Shown piece by piece: positions 21,813 through 33,350 of a DNA stretch of 64,000 nucleotides. Under the pieces are notes generated by a model that worked only from the letters and a program-made list of their open reading frames with translations, searched no databases and was not told where the DNA came from. The stretch covers positions 542,262,211-542,326,210 of the forward strand of contig NC_057861.1 in assembly GCF_019393635.1 (NCBI RefSeq), in the 5' to 3' direction. The DNA is from Dromiciops gliroides (taxonomy: Eukaryota; Chordata; Mammalia; Microbiotheria; Microbiotheriidae). The position numbers and the translations under genes were made by a program. How positions within the stretch are numbered: position 1 is the first letter of the stretch; each line of letters starts with the position of its first letter.

Positions 21813-23664
21813 TACAAAGGCAATTTTAAAAGGGTAGATAAGATGGGTTTTTTTTTTTTTAGATGGGGTTTACTTGATAGAATCCAACTATTCAGCAATA
21901 AGCCACTAAAAAAACTAAGATGCAACTTAAAATTGGATACTTTTTTGGACTATAAAGAGGAAGTTTAAGAATGAATATTTTCTGTGGATCAAGTATTATA
22001 AACCAATCCTATCTAATCTGAAGAATCCCAATGATTTTCTTTCAATTGCATAATCTGTTTTAGAACAATTAACACACAAAAAAGTCCTACTGCTTGTAAC
22101 CAAAAAACCCTAAATTTGAACAATGAACTACATGTTGATATTTCCAAACACAGAGTTGACAACTGTAAATCTATTTTATTGAACCATCTACTGTGTATTG
22201 CTTGAAATTTCAAAATAGGATGCTGACACACATTTAGTAAATAAATTCTACCTTCCATATCCTAATACAGTAAGATTTTCCCATAAATTCCAATCTTAAT
22301 TGATCATATAAAGATGCATGTTTGGCAACTAGTTACAAGTCATTTAGACTCAAAGAAGTAACTTTTTATTGAGGCTTAGGGTAGTATTATTTTTTTTTTT
22401 AATCTATTAAATAGGAGGCTATGGGGCTAATCTCTTTATACATGGTGAAAAAAAATTACCTAAAAGTCTGAAGAAAACCTTGCTGGGCTGACCATGTGGG
22501 TTCCTTGGGGGGAGGGGCAGGGACAATGTTTTTTTGTTTGATCTTTGAATCCTCAGCGCCTAGAACAATTTATTATAGTAGGTGCTTACTTTAATATTTG
22601 TTGAATCTGTCTGATATCAGCAGTTCAAGCTGAATTTCCATAGCTACAGTTTTGTAAAATAAAAGCAGCCTCTTGTTTTTTATTCAATTTAGGTCAGTGT
22701 TTAGCTATAAAACGTTTCATTCACTATTAATACTCAAGGAGTCTCCATAGCAAGAAATTAGTTGAGGTTTAAATTTGGCATAATCATACTCTAATGCCCT
22801 GTGATTTAAAAAGAAAAAAATATATACACACACATATGAATATGGTTTCTGAAACAGGATTTCATGCTCTTTGGAGACTCCTGCAAGTGTTTAGTGTACA
22901 CAACAAATAGTGGTTTTTAAAAGGGTCACAGTCTCTATTTTGAATTTTATTCCCCTGTGGAAATGTAATGTTACTACAAGAAATTAATGTATACATGTAG
23001 TAAGTAGGTCATAATTTTACTACATAAACTTACGGATTTTAAAAAATTTGCATTACTGAACTGAGATCATAAGTTAAAAGGTGCCCTGGCCTACTAGTCT
23101 TAACTATTTTTTAACATTTAGTCACAGACTGTGACCTACAATGTTTTCAAAGCTATTAGAGTAGTGGAGACTGTAAAATATACTTCCTAAAAACAGTAAG
23201 GCTTTTTATACTTGGGTCTTAGGAGTATTTGTTGACATATAGAACAATGTTCTATGGCATGAACTAACCCACCGATTGGCAAACTTTCCCTTATGATAAA
23301 TGGCTTCACCATGAACCTGATTCTTCACTCAGCACAATATCACTGCATCTTTTTGGCAACTGTAAACATTGTATTTGGGGAAGCCAGATACTATAGGCTT
23401 ACCTGTGGCCACTATCAGTCTTCAAAAATAAACATTGTCTGCTTTGAAGTAAACCCCTTTCCCCCTTCTCTGCACAATCACAAAGCTGTTTCTGAAGCAT
23501 TCCAGTCTCTTAAAAATCAAGTGCTTTTAAACAATAATAAAGTAGCTCTGTGATTTAATGTAGGAGAAAATATCCAGTCCCACGAGCACTAGGGCCAGCT
23601 TATGGTTATGCCCATCTAGTGGCAAATCTCCCCAAATCCCTGCTTTAAAAAAGAGGGAAGGAAG

Positions 23665-23745
23665 GAAGGAGAAGACTCAGAAGAACACAGTAACTGTCCT
23701 CAAATATTGAAACAGCTATAAAGTCTAGAGAGTCCACAGTTACTG
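23665..23745 (+). mobile_element. L3/CR1 fragment inside LMTK2 3' UTR
   Basis: Matches 18757-18830 closely: AAATATTGAAACAGCTATAA and TCTAGAGAGTCC occur in both. Confidence 0.7.
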
Positions 23746-25257
23746 GAAGAAAGGAGGGTAGGAAGGAAGGAGGGAAGGAGAAAATGACTTGTGTGCCCAG
23801 GTCAATAACAGAAACATCTGAAGGGTCTGTGAGTTCTAGCTAACACATTTTTAAAGTGAGCCACCACCCTAAACTGCACCATGTTATTCACTTCATGAAC
23901 TGACTGCTATACCACCCAGAAAAACTATTTGAAGTCAAGCAGGTTCATCTTGGAAGATTGCTGATTTATTCGACTGCTCATATCAACCAACAATGGAGTC
24001 TAGGTAAGTAGCAATCAATTCTTACTTATTTTAAGGCAGAGAGTCTTTAGGGGGTAGCATTTCCCATTTTTAGTTTTGGCATCGCTGCCTTTTTAAAGCA
24101 AAGGTGAATAAAACTGTCATTATAAAAGTCTGATCTTTTCAACTAATTTTTGGGAAAACTTCATGACATTACTATGAAGTATCTGACTTAATAATTTGGT
24201 TAATACAAGCTAAGAAATTTTATCTGATACAACCTTTACAGTTGCTTTATTTTCCAATCCAGGAAGTTTAGGAGTGAAATCATTTCTCTTCAAAAACAAA
24301 AAAGAAAGAACCACTGGTTGAAAGACCCTTCTACTATTTGGAAAGAAGCCTGACATTCTTAAGTCACTCTAAGAGAAGAAATGAAAATGCATTTGATTCA
24401 GTTGAGTAACCCAGATCAGTGTTTTCAGACTCCTCAGAAATATTTCCTATAAAAACATGAATACTGTAACATTCAGAATCATTTATCATTTTGAAAAATG
24501 GTACTGGGTTTAAGATTCCAGCAAATTCTACAACAGCATAACACTCATTTAAATTTTACAGGTACCATGCATAGCAAACAAAATATGAAACAGGAGAAAT
24601 CAAACTAGTGAAGAGCCCTAGCTTGACCTGCTTTATTTTCCTTGAATAATTTATGATTCTGATGCTGTACAATAGTGGGGAATCTGGGAACATATATCCA
24701 TAGTGCAATTACAGAAAGCAAGGTAATATGTATTTAGTGATCTTCCCCCCCCAGAATAAATATGGCTCACTACTGACCAACTATCATTCATACAGTTTCA
24801 GTGACACAGCCACCTGTTGTACACACAATTATATATAATTCTATGACAGGTGTAGGTTCAAATAGAATAAACTACATGGAAAAATATAAAAAGAATATGA
24901 TACAATCCCATACATAACCAGAAGGTTGTGTAATTGCTTTACAAGTTTATTACAAATAACAATTGCCTTTAGAATTAATACTTCAAGTTTTTTTTTTAAA
25001 ACAGCTGTAGATTCATCTCTTCCAAATGAAAAGCAAATTGCACTGATTAAAAACACACATTACAAATACACACCAGAAGTCCTGATTTAGTATTTCTTTT
25101 CTGTGTTTCTTGATTCACCTCTTCTTACTCCAGCAGAAGCCTATAGTGGTTCTCTGAACACAATTGTGTTAATCAGTATTTACACTGTGCAGGCTAGCAG
25201 TGTGGGCATGCTGTCTTGTATGAGCAGTTTCTGATTTTAAAAAAGTATTTTACCCAC

Positions 25258-25286
25258 TTAATCTTTTTCTCCATCTTCACTGCTTC
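25258..25286 (-). CDS. LMTK2: LMTK2 last coding exon (probably exon 14) with stop codon
   Basis: Only 29 coding bases, acceptor AG at 25287-25288. It completes Gly and reads SSEDGEKD followed by TAA (complement of 25258-25260). This matches the family C-terminus exactly. It is too short to find without the frame of the preceding exon. The 3' UTR follows directly. Confidence 0.93.
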
Positions 25287-26379
25287 CTGTTTGGTAAAAA
25301 GATAATAAGATGATATGAAGATAAATAATTTTTTTTAGGGTAAGGTTCAAATTTCTAGTTCAAATTTGACACCAATGCAGCATTCTGTAGAAAAGTAAGT
25401 AGTTGAGGACTTAACACCTGACTGGCTTTTCTCCTTTAAAGCAACACCTGCCATCCTCTCATAAAAAAAACAACAACCCACATCTGTTTAACTCACACAT
25501 TTATTTCAATGTCACAGGTTGAAGCATGCAAAAAAATTGGATAGGTTCACTAAACATCTGCCTATTTGAAGGACTACTGGGTAACTGGTATTATCTAATC
25601 AGCACAAGTAAAATATAGTGCAAGCACAAATAAAAGCTCTTTATATTACTTTTAAATTATTTGATTTGCAAACCTCAACTGCCAGAACACCTATTAACAT
25701 TTATCTTTAAATCTAGTTATGAAAGAAGGTGGTATTTATTCTAAGATACTACTTGATATGTATCCTCATCCCTTCATTCCTACCCCTATCTACCACACAT
25801 TTATATTAGTTAAAACCAAAAAAACTCCCACAAAACACCTTATGGCACAGGCAAATTTTAAGAGGAGGTACCTCAAATGCCACTGCAGCAAAGTGCGGTC
25901 TATTACCAAAAAGATGAATTAGAGATGCCCTATCTCTAAGGAGTTTAAACAAATACTTTGTATTCTTCTTTCTGTGGTCAAAGAGCAAGGAAGGAAGAAA
26001 AGATTTTTAAGGGTAAGAGAATATCATGCCCCATCTGGCAATGATTCAGAGCTATTTCTAGAGCTCAAACCAAAGATCAGAAAGATACGAGGGAAGAACA
26101 GGTCATTGCTCCCTCAGGGAGCTCTATTCATTCTGGTGAGGGGAACCTAAAAAAAATCCCCATGGACATTGAGCATATCTGGTTTAACTGAATATACTCA
26201 GCTTGTGGTGTGGGACAGATATAATAAAAAGAAGTTAGTTTGTGGAACAAAATCTGAGGCTTGTGATTATCTTAAGAGTTTTCTATAGTGGATTTAGGAA
26301 ACAAGATACTTTCAAATTAACCTGTATTCACATAGTGACTTCTATCATATTAGTAGGCTTGCCTTTTTTTTTTTTTTTT

Positions 26380-26514
26380 GCAGGGCAATGAAGGGTAAGT
26401 GACTTGCCCAGGGTCACATAGCTAGTAAGTGTCAAGTGTCTGAGGCCAAATTTGAACTCAGGTCCTCCTGAATCCAGGGCCGGTGCTTTATCCACTGTGC
26501 CACCTAGCTGCCTC
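26380..26514 (-). mobile_element. SINE in last LMTK2 intron
   Basis: Flanked by GGCTTGCCTT at 26357-26366 and 26518-26527. It ends 99 bp from exon 26614-26853, on the donor side. Confidence 0.92.
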
Positions 26515-26613
26515 AATGGCTTGCCTTCTTTAATGGAGTTGATATCTCCCCAAATCTCCACTCCTGCACACCCACATGTTTGCATATGCACTCACTGTCA
26601 CATGGGCACTCAC

Positions 26614-26853
26614 CTCCTTGTTCAATATCTGAATCTGTAAGATGTGTAAGAGAAAAACTTGCAATGTTGGCAGGAGAGATAGAAAACCTGGAATAAGGCG
26701 ATGCATGTGACCAACTTTGTTCAATGCTTCTAGATGGTGGTGGAGGAGAAAAGTACTTTGATGTTTGAAGAGAGGGCTTGGAACCAAGGTTATCTGCTGT
26801 CTTTGACATAAAAGGTTCTTGAGAGAAGTCATCATCCCATTCAAAACCTCCAC
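26614..26853 (-). CDS. LMTK2: LMTK2 coding exon (probably exon 13): conserved C-terminal motif block
   Basis: 240 bp, acceptor AG at 26854-26855 and donor GT at 26612-26613. It reads [20 protein letters not shown], then [20 protein letters not shown] and [20 protein letters not shown], ending SDIEQGG. This is one of the most conserved tail blocks of LMTK2, with proline-directed serines ([13 protein letters not shown]) that could be CDK-type sites. An open frame runs past the donor into the intron, but the donor GTGAGT is strong. Confidence 0.95.
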
Positions 26854-27095
26854 CTAAAAAAAATAGAAATTCTGGCTTTGGAATTATTTCTTGATTATTC
26901 CTAAGAATCAAAACATACAGTACTCTGCACATTACACACAATAAAATCTGTTGACAATAATTAATGAAAAGCTTGTACTGAAATGGAAATTCTCTGTAGC
27001 AGAGATAAACTGTCAGGCAGCATTAAGTATTTGTAAGAAGACAAATGAACTGATAAATACTACATTGTAAAGCTTGTCTCAGATTTTCAAAATAC

Positions 27096-27228
27096 CTTCT
27101 TCATCGGTTGAACTTTCTGAGTTTGTAAACCTGTTCAAATAACTGGGACCTAATGATGGCGTCGCACCACTAGACTCCTGATTATTTGCTTCTGCTCCTC
27201 GGTGTCCCAGCTCTTTGGTTGGTGTTTC
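27096..27228 (-). CDS. LMTK2: LMTK2 coding exon (probably exon 12)
   Basis: 133 bp, acceptor AG at 27229-27230 and donor GT at 27094-27095. It reads [40 protein letters not shown] and TDEE plus one base. It follows FDQ of the large exon exactly as in the family ([11 protein letters not shown]). It is Ser/Glu-rich and probably disordered. The exon starts in phase 0 and ends in phase 1. Confidence 0.94.
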
Positions 27229-27329
27229 CTAAGAAAACAAAAAGTCTTATTATGTACTATATGGAAAAAAGGAAAAAAATCAAATACCACATTAATCGAC
27301 AGTTTTAGCCAACAATATCTGTTTATGTG

Positions 27330-27540
27330 TTCTTTTCTGCCCTGTCTTACACCCCTTTATCCCTGCTTTTTGTTTTGTTTTGCCTGCTCACATCTACCTG
27401 GAATACGTGTGTCTTCTCTTTTCAATTAAACTGTAAGGTTCTTGGGTCAGGAATTGTGTTTTACTTTGCTTTGAATCCCCACAGCATCCAACAGAATGCC
27501 TTTGACTTATGTAGGTGCTCAAAGACTTGATTAAATAATT
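27330..27540 (+). mobile_element. L2/MIR-type tail
   Basis: AAACTGTAAGGTTCTTGGGT followed by TAGGTGCTCAAAGACTTGAT, an L2-like 3' end. Confidence 0.5.
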
Positions 27541-28083
27541 ACATTATTTACTCATCAGAATTTTGTTTGAGTCCTTCCTGGAAAAAAAGTTAGCATAAGC
27601 CTTCAATTCACACATGGAGTATAAGGGAGAAATTTTAATTTCTGTTGGATATTGAATGAAATGAGTCCCTAAGACCAGGACTTGAATCTTTCTACTCTTT
27701 AATAGGAAAAAAAAATATTTTACGAGGATTCTTCAGTTCACTTAAAAACAAAAGTGAAGGGAAAACTGGAAAAGGGAAGGATAATAGAAGGTTAAATTAA
27801 TAATAGCAAATTAATTAGGCAAAAGAAAATGAAACTCTTGGCTAGACAAACCAGGAAAGAAAAAATAAAAATAGAATCAAAAGAAGATCTATGTAATATC
27901 TAATTTGTGTATTAACTCCTAAACTCTCTAATTTTCTCTACCACAGTGCTTCATTATGCCACTGTATGACATCATCTGATTTTTCTGTATTTTAAAAACA
28001 CATTAACATAACCTTCTATTCCCAACCTCAAATGAATTGCTTTGTACAGTCCTTATTTGCTACAATGGCACCAGGGGGGTTTT

Positions 28084-28312
28084 TTGGTTTTGGTTTTTAA
28101 AAAAGTTATAGTCCCCAATCACATAGTTACATGTAGATTGTACATCTATAACCTATATCAGATTGCTTGTCATGACTTGGGGAGGGGGGAGGGAAGGGAA
28201 GGAGGGAGAAAAATTTGGAACTAGAAATCTTATAAAAACAAATGTTGAAAACTATCTCTACATGTAACTAGAAAATAATAAAATACTTTTATGATAAAAA
28301 AAAATAAATAAA
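28084..28312 (+). mobile_element. L1 3' end fragment
   Basis: GGGAGGGAAGGGAAGGAGGG, AACAAATGTTGAAAACTATC and a terminal AATAAAATACTTTTATG. Confidence 0.7.
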
Positions 28313-28384
28313 AGTTACACATAGGTTTCCAAGCTTAAAACTGATAAAGGTAACATCAAATCTAAATCACAAAAACAGAATTTC

Positions 28385-28690
28385 AAAGTTGGAAGGGACC
28401 AACCCATACGTGAAAGGAATTCCTACTATATTATAACAAGGTAGGTCACTGTCTAGCCTCTGCCTGAACACCTTCTTTTGGACTTCTCTAATTGCTAGGG
28501 AAGGTTTTCCTGACATCAAGTCTAAATTTGTTTCTCCTCAACATCCATGCATTTCCTGGCTCTGCTCTCTACATAACCATTCTGGTCCTTCCTCCACAAG
28601 ACGGTGCTTTGCATATTGGAAGGCAGCTATTATGCTCCTCACCTCTTCCTAACTCCTCCTCAAATGATATGGACTCAAAGCCCTTTGCAC
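28385..28690 (-). mobile_element. L3/CR1-type LINE 3' end
   Basis: Minus-strand relative of 18640-18980: GGAAGGTTTTCCTGACATCA is the reverse of the AACTTCCTAACAT block. Confidence 0.6.
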
Positions 28691-28779
28691 TGCCCTTCTA
28701 TCATGTTTGTATTCACACTCAGACTAGGCAGAAATCAGAAAAAATGTCAAAGGCAGCAACCATCTTTTTAGAACAGGCA

Positions 28780-28965
28780 TGGTATGGAAAGAGCACTATG
28801 AGAGAGATCTGAATTAAGGTGTCAACATTTGCTAATTGTACTATCTTGAACAGACTAAACTTTTTGAGCCTGTTTCTTCATTTGTAAAATAGGAACAACC
28901 CTAGAAATACTCACACCTCAAGGGGTTGTGGAGAAATTACTTTATAAACCTATATAAATATGAAC
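28780..28965 (+). mobile_element. MIR-like SINE
   Basis: TCTTCATTTGTAAAATAGGA and the MIR-like 5' half, in LMTK2 intron. Confidence 0.55.
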
Positions 28966-29439
28966 TGTTTTGGTTTTAAACTATATGCAACATTACTGGG
29001 GAAAGAGAGATGTTGAGATTATAAGGAACCACAGATTAAGAACAGATGAATCCTAATGAAAAGCCTGAAGGAAGCTTTAAAAAAGAAGCTTCTGTGCAAC
29101 AAAGGTGGGACAGGCAAAGGAAAAGTGGAAAGAGCAAGAAATCCCTTTGCTGCACCACACAGAGTGCATAGCATAATACCTAGCATACAGTAAGCTTTTA
29201 ATAAATACTTTATGCTCTCTCCTCTCTCAAAAGTAACATACATACTTATCTTTCTACATGTTTATGTACCTAGCCAGAAGGTAAATTCCTTTAAGACAGA
29301 GATTGGTTTTGTTTGTTATGTTTTGTCTTTATATCCCAGGGATAGGAGACACAGGAGCAGCTTAATTAACTGCCCCCTTAAACACAGCTTAACCAACCCT
29401 GAAATAGGTTATCAGGTGGCAGAGATGATCACAAAACAG

Positions 29440-29590
29440 ACCATAATGGTCAGTGGAAAGATGCTGTATTTGAAGTCAGGACACTTGAGTTCAGATCCTG
29501 ATTCTGCCACTTGGTATTTGTGTGGTCTTGAGACGTCACAAACTCCCTGGACCTCAAATTTCTCATTTACAAAATGAGAGTCTCTTCCAT
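29440..29590 (+). mobile_element. MIR-like SINE
   Basis: GAGTTCAGATCCTGATTCTG, then CCTCAAATTTCTCATTTACA. Confidence 0.65.
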
Positions 29591-30346
29591 CGCTAAGTTT
29601 ATGGTGGAGACTCTTCTTCCTTTTTGGAACCACTCTCATTGCTGTTACCACAATAGTTACTATTGGTGCTAATTATTAATCCCTTTCCCCAAAAGCTAGG
29701 CCCAAATCCCTGCCCTTAGTTTTTTCCAAAGGGCAGGTAATAGGAATTAGAAAAAATAAGCTGCTGTCACCTCATTGTTTTTGTTGGTTATCTTGGTTTC
29801 ATTTACATGATGTTCTCTCAATAGAAATCACCTAACCACAACCAGAATCGAATGGTCTTTCCTAATGTAACTCAGCTGATTTAGAAGGCAGAGCTCCCGA
29901 GAGCATCATCCATGGAGAATCTTTTACTTTGTATGCCAATAAGAGCTTAATTTGTGCTTGTTATCTATGCTACTCTCTGGGATTCACAAAAGATTAAAAA
30001 GTTTAAATCATCTGTACAATGGTTCTCTTGAGGAAGGATGAGATATTATTTGGAATTTTTAACATATGAAACTGAGGCATTTGGGGGGTAAGGTCATTTG
30101 GTGATTTGAGAAAAAGAATCTGGATCTATGTCCTTCAATTTAATCTGATTTCATGTCTAGATCACGATGCTACAAAACGATGAGACTAATTGGCCGACAA
30201 TAATTAAATGATGAAACTCAAGCTAGAAGTGCTTCAAAATGGCAAGAATTTTCTAAGTAGATTCATTTTTATATTTTGAACCCCTGACATGACTAATTTT
30301 TAGACATTAAAAAAAACCTCCAGTAAGAATTTCCTAGATTATGGGT
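29591..30346. other. LMTK2 intron stretch, nothing recognised
   Basis: Between exon 27096-27228 and the large exon. No further exon or clear repeat seen. Confidence 0.4.
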
Positions 30347-30348
30347 AC

Positions 30349-33300
30349 CTGATCAAACAGATAGACCGTGACATCATCAAAGAATGTTACTGCCTTCTTA
30401 TCCTTTCTCCAATTATCAGGTAGCTTGTCACTTCCAACAGCCATAGGCGGTTTCAGTAAACTCCGTAAGTGTTTCCCATCATCATTATCACTCAGTATCA
30501 CTGGCACTGGATGCACTGTTTCATCTTCTGATTCTGAACTGAGACTGTGAAGATGAAAAGCTCTCAGGTCATCATCAGAATCATCACTATTTTCATCTTC
30601 TTCATCTGCATCTATTCCATCCTCTGATATGTCAATCATTCCTGAAACACCAAGTTTCCCCAGGTATTTTCCTTCAATATCTGGCTCTTTCAACTTAGGC
30701 CCTTCAGAATAGCAGGATAAGGCCTTATCTCCCATCAAGTCTGTTGAAAAGGAGGCCCCTGCCACTGCTGAAGGGCTTCCAGAACAAAATGTGGCATTTG
30801 TGTAGGCAAGTAATTCATCAGTATTGGTGCCAGTAGAGGTTCGGTTGCAGCAGTGATCATCGAGAATGTCAAATTCTTCACTATAGCTACACTCTGAACT
30901 CATAGTAAGAGTCAAAGGATTTTCCGCTTCCAGTTCAGCCACATCAACCTGTCTGGAAACGTCAGTCTCTTCTGGCTCCAATGCATCTCGTGACTCTGGT
31001 TCATTGGTGTTTTGCAAACCAGACAGAGGGCTTTGGTTAATTCTCTCTTCATGACCATTATGCTTGGCATCATAACTCTGTTCAGTGTTGGATAAACCCC
31101 TTTGGGGCTGATCTTTTGTAAACAAGGCCAATGCTGATGATGTTCCTGAGCCATCCTCATTTTTCTTATCAGTTTCAGAATCGTTATCAGAAAAATAGGC
31201 AGAGTCTCGATAGGAGTTTTGAGTACTGCATGCTAATGTCTTTGAGGTCAAGTCAAAATCTTTGTTGCTGTCTGCTTCATCTGAAATTATGATAACTGGA
31301 TTGGGAGGTAAAGCTGCAAGAGTGTCATTGTCAATTAACGTGGCACCTGTATTTGAAGTCTCATCGACAGCAGGATGAGAAGTCCATTCTGGAGATTCGA
31401 GATTCTCTGTTTCATAACCACTGTCAGCAGGTTTATCAGGTGGCACAAGTTTCTGAGGACTTTGAGTAACTAAAGCATCTAAAACCCCATGGACATCTAA
31501 TGAATCCAAAGAGTCTGGTGTTTCTATAGATTGCTCAGATGTCTGTATGGGTGTTGAGAGGCTATCCTCCAAGAGACTGTCTTGGCTTGTGGAATCGGAA
31601 GAAAGGGCAGATATCAAGCCAACTTCTTTTGGTGCTTCTTTATAAGTAATCCCCAGAGTTTCACTTTCTTTCTCTAGCAAACTTCTACCTTTATGGTCTC
31701 CTAAAGGTGACTTGTTTTCCAAGTCTTGGTTTATTTCTTCTGGAAGACTTATCTCTGTGCCCATATTACAACCAGTTTCTTCATCGAAATGAAGTGATTC
31801 ACTTTTGGTGATATTGGTGGACTTTTCACTTTTGGGGGAGATGTTATGTGATCCACCTTCAATGTTCTGTGTCATGGCATCATTGGGCAGCACTTCAACC
31901 AAAGCAGTCTCGGTGCCTGGATTTATCTCTTGCTTGGGGCTATCAGCACAGGTAAGGACATTTAAACATGTGGGTTTGGTTTCCTCTTGAAACAGGATGG
32001 GATCTGAATGTATACCACAAGCCTTTTCTTCAGTTTTGGGCAAGTTAGACGTTATTTGCAATTCTGGAGAAGACTGCAATGAGACATTCAAGTTTTCCCC
32101 TGAAGGCTTTACCCACTCTTCTTTACTTTCAGGTTTTGCATTATCCTGTAACAAAGACAAGGTTGACTTATTTTCAATGAAGTTAAGCTCAAGGTCTAAA
32201 GAATTTCTATGTGAAGATTCTAACATATTCCCAGTAAAACCTACTTTTTCTAATTCTGTTTGGAGATCACTTGCACATTCTTTCTTAGACAAGCTGTCTT
32301 TTATTAGGTTTTTCTCTTGAAGAAACAAGAAATTTTCTGACAGTTCTTGAACATTCAGTGGGTCAAAATCATTCTGATGGACAAAATTTTCAGCTAAGCA
32401 AATAGCATCATGATCAAAAACATTACGGCCATTCTTTTTCTCGACATGGCCAGTTACTAGTGTCTCTTTAGGCACATCCAAGCTTGGGCTCAGAGTAGCT
32501 GGTTTAAATTCAGCATGAATGCCATTTAGCTCTGTTAAGTCAAATATTTTTTGATGACTGTGCAAATCCTCTGATTTGTCAAACTCATTAAATATGTTAC
32601 TGAAAGGGCTTTCCGGGACACTGGCAACATGCGGATCTTCAGGTATACCAATATCTTTAGGGTCTCCAGTGTAGTGGAAAAAATCTCCATCTGTATTTGA
32701 TTCCCCATCATCAAGATCCCTGAGTGCCATGAACTGGGAACTTTGATCAGTTAGAATTTCAGGATTATCCACTTCTGTAGTGAGAATTGCTGATTGGTTA
32801 TCAAGATCCAAGCTGCCGCCACTTTTTTCTTCTAACTGGATATAATAATCACTCCCAACAGAAAGGTTGTGGGCATCAAAAACAGGGACTACCCCTGGTG
32901 CCCTGAGTGACACATCTTGGCCACTTTCATCTTGCTTTCCTGGTCCAGGATCTGAGAGTGAATTCTCAAAAACATCAACCGGAAAAAAGATGCTTGTATA
33001 CGACATGGCCTCATCAGGATTGACCTGGCTGCGTTCATCAAAATGATCGTGTTTGGCAGCCTCCCAGACGTACTCAAAACTAAGCCCTTGACTTGTTTCA
33101 GTTACTGTAAGGACTTCTTCCATTTCACGACCAAGCCTATCCCTGGTAAAATGGTCAAGTATTGGGAATGCAGCATTATTTGAAGTCTCTCTGTTATTGG
33201 TATTTGGTTTAAGAGCATTCCATTGCTGCTCAAAGTCAATTTCAGAGTCCCTTTGGCTTTGCATACGAAGATAAGTTAGTAGTCTATGTACTTCTTCTGC

Positions 33301-33350
33301 CGTTGGTCTCTTGTCTGGTGGTAGCCAGCAGAACTGCAAAAACTTCATAC
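30349..33350 (-). CDS. LMTK2: LMTK2 large coding exon (probably exon 11): end of kinase domain and long acidic tail, with 1-bp frame break
   Basis: 3002 bp, acceptor AG at 33351-33352 and donor GT at 30347-30348. It should open WYEVLQFCW, but the sequence after GTATGAAG has five T instead of four (plus-strand A run at 33338-33342), so the spliced frame stops within about 20 codons. After that base the frame is open for about 1000 residues: LQFCWLPPDKRPTAEEVHRL closes the kinase C-lobe. A Ser/Asp/Glu-rich tail follows, with VLTVTETSQGLSFEYVWEAA near its start, then VPVFDAHNLSVGSDYYIQLE, SQDSLLEDSL, KLVPPDKPADSGYETENLE, GKYLGKLGVSGM and the acidic run DADEEDENSDDSDDD. It ends at KKAVTFFDDVTVYLFDQ, which contains an RVxF-type PP1-binding site. 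The uninterrupted tail argues for recent insertion, assembly error, or an unusual splice. Confidence 0.95.
33338..33342 (-). other. LMTK2: Frame-breaking homopolymer in LMTK2 large exon
   Basis: Five A on the plus strand (T5 on the coding strand) where the family reading YEVLQF requires four. It is the only position in the eight exons that breaks an otherwise integral 1298-codon frame. Confidence 0.85.

Larger units (their letters stand above)
20600..25257 (-). other. LMTK2: LMTK2 3' UTR, about 4.65 kb
   Basis: AT-rich DNA between the stop codon and the distal poly(A) signal. It is much poorer in SINEs than the flanks: one MAR1-type SINE at 21678-21812, sense to the transcript, and one L3/CR1 remnant near 23665-23745. 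A UTR of this length fits the long LMTK2 messages of other mammals. The 3' end is inferred from the signal at 20617-20622. Other AATAAA hexamers on the minus strand at 21324-21329, 23965-23970, 24246-24251 and 24632-24637 could give shorter forms. Confidence 0.75.

Noticed and set aside
26513-26613. Open frame continuing exon 26614-26853 past its donor
   Set aside because: The donor GTGAGT is strong and the short last exon encoding SSEDGEKD restores the known C-terminus.
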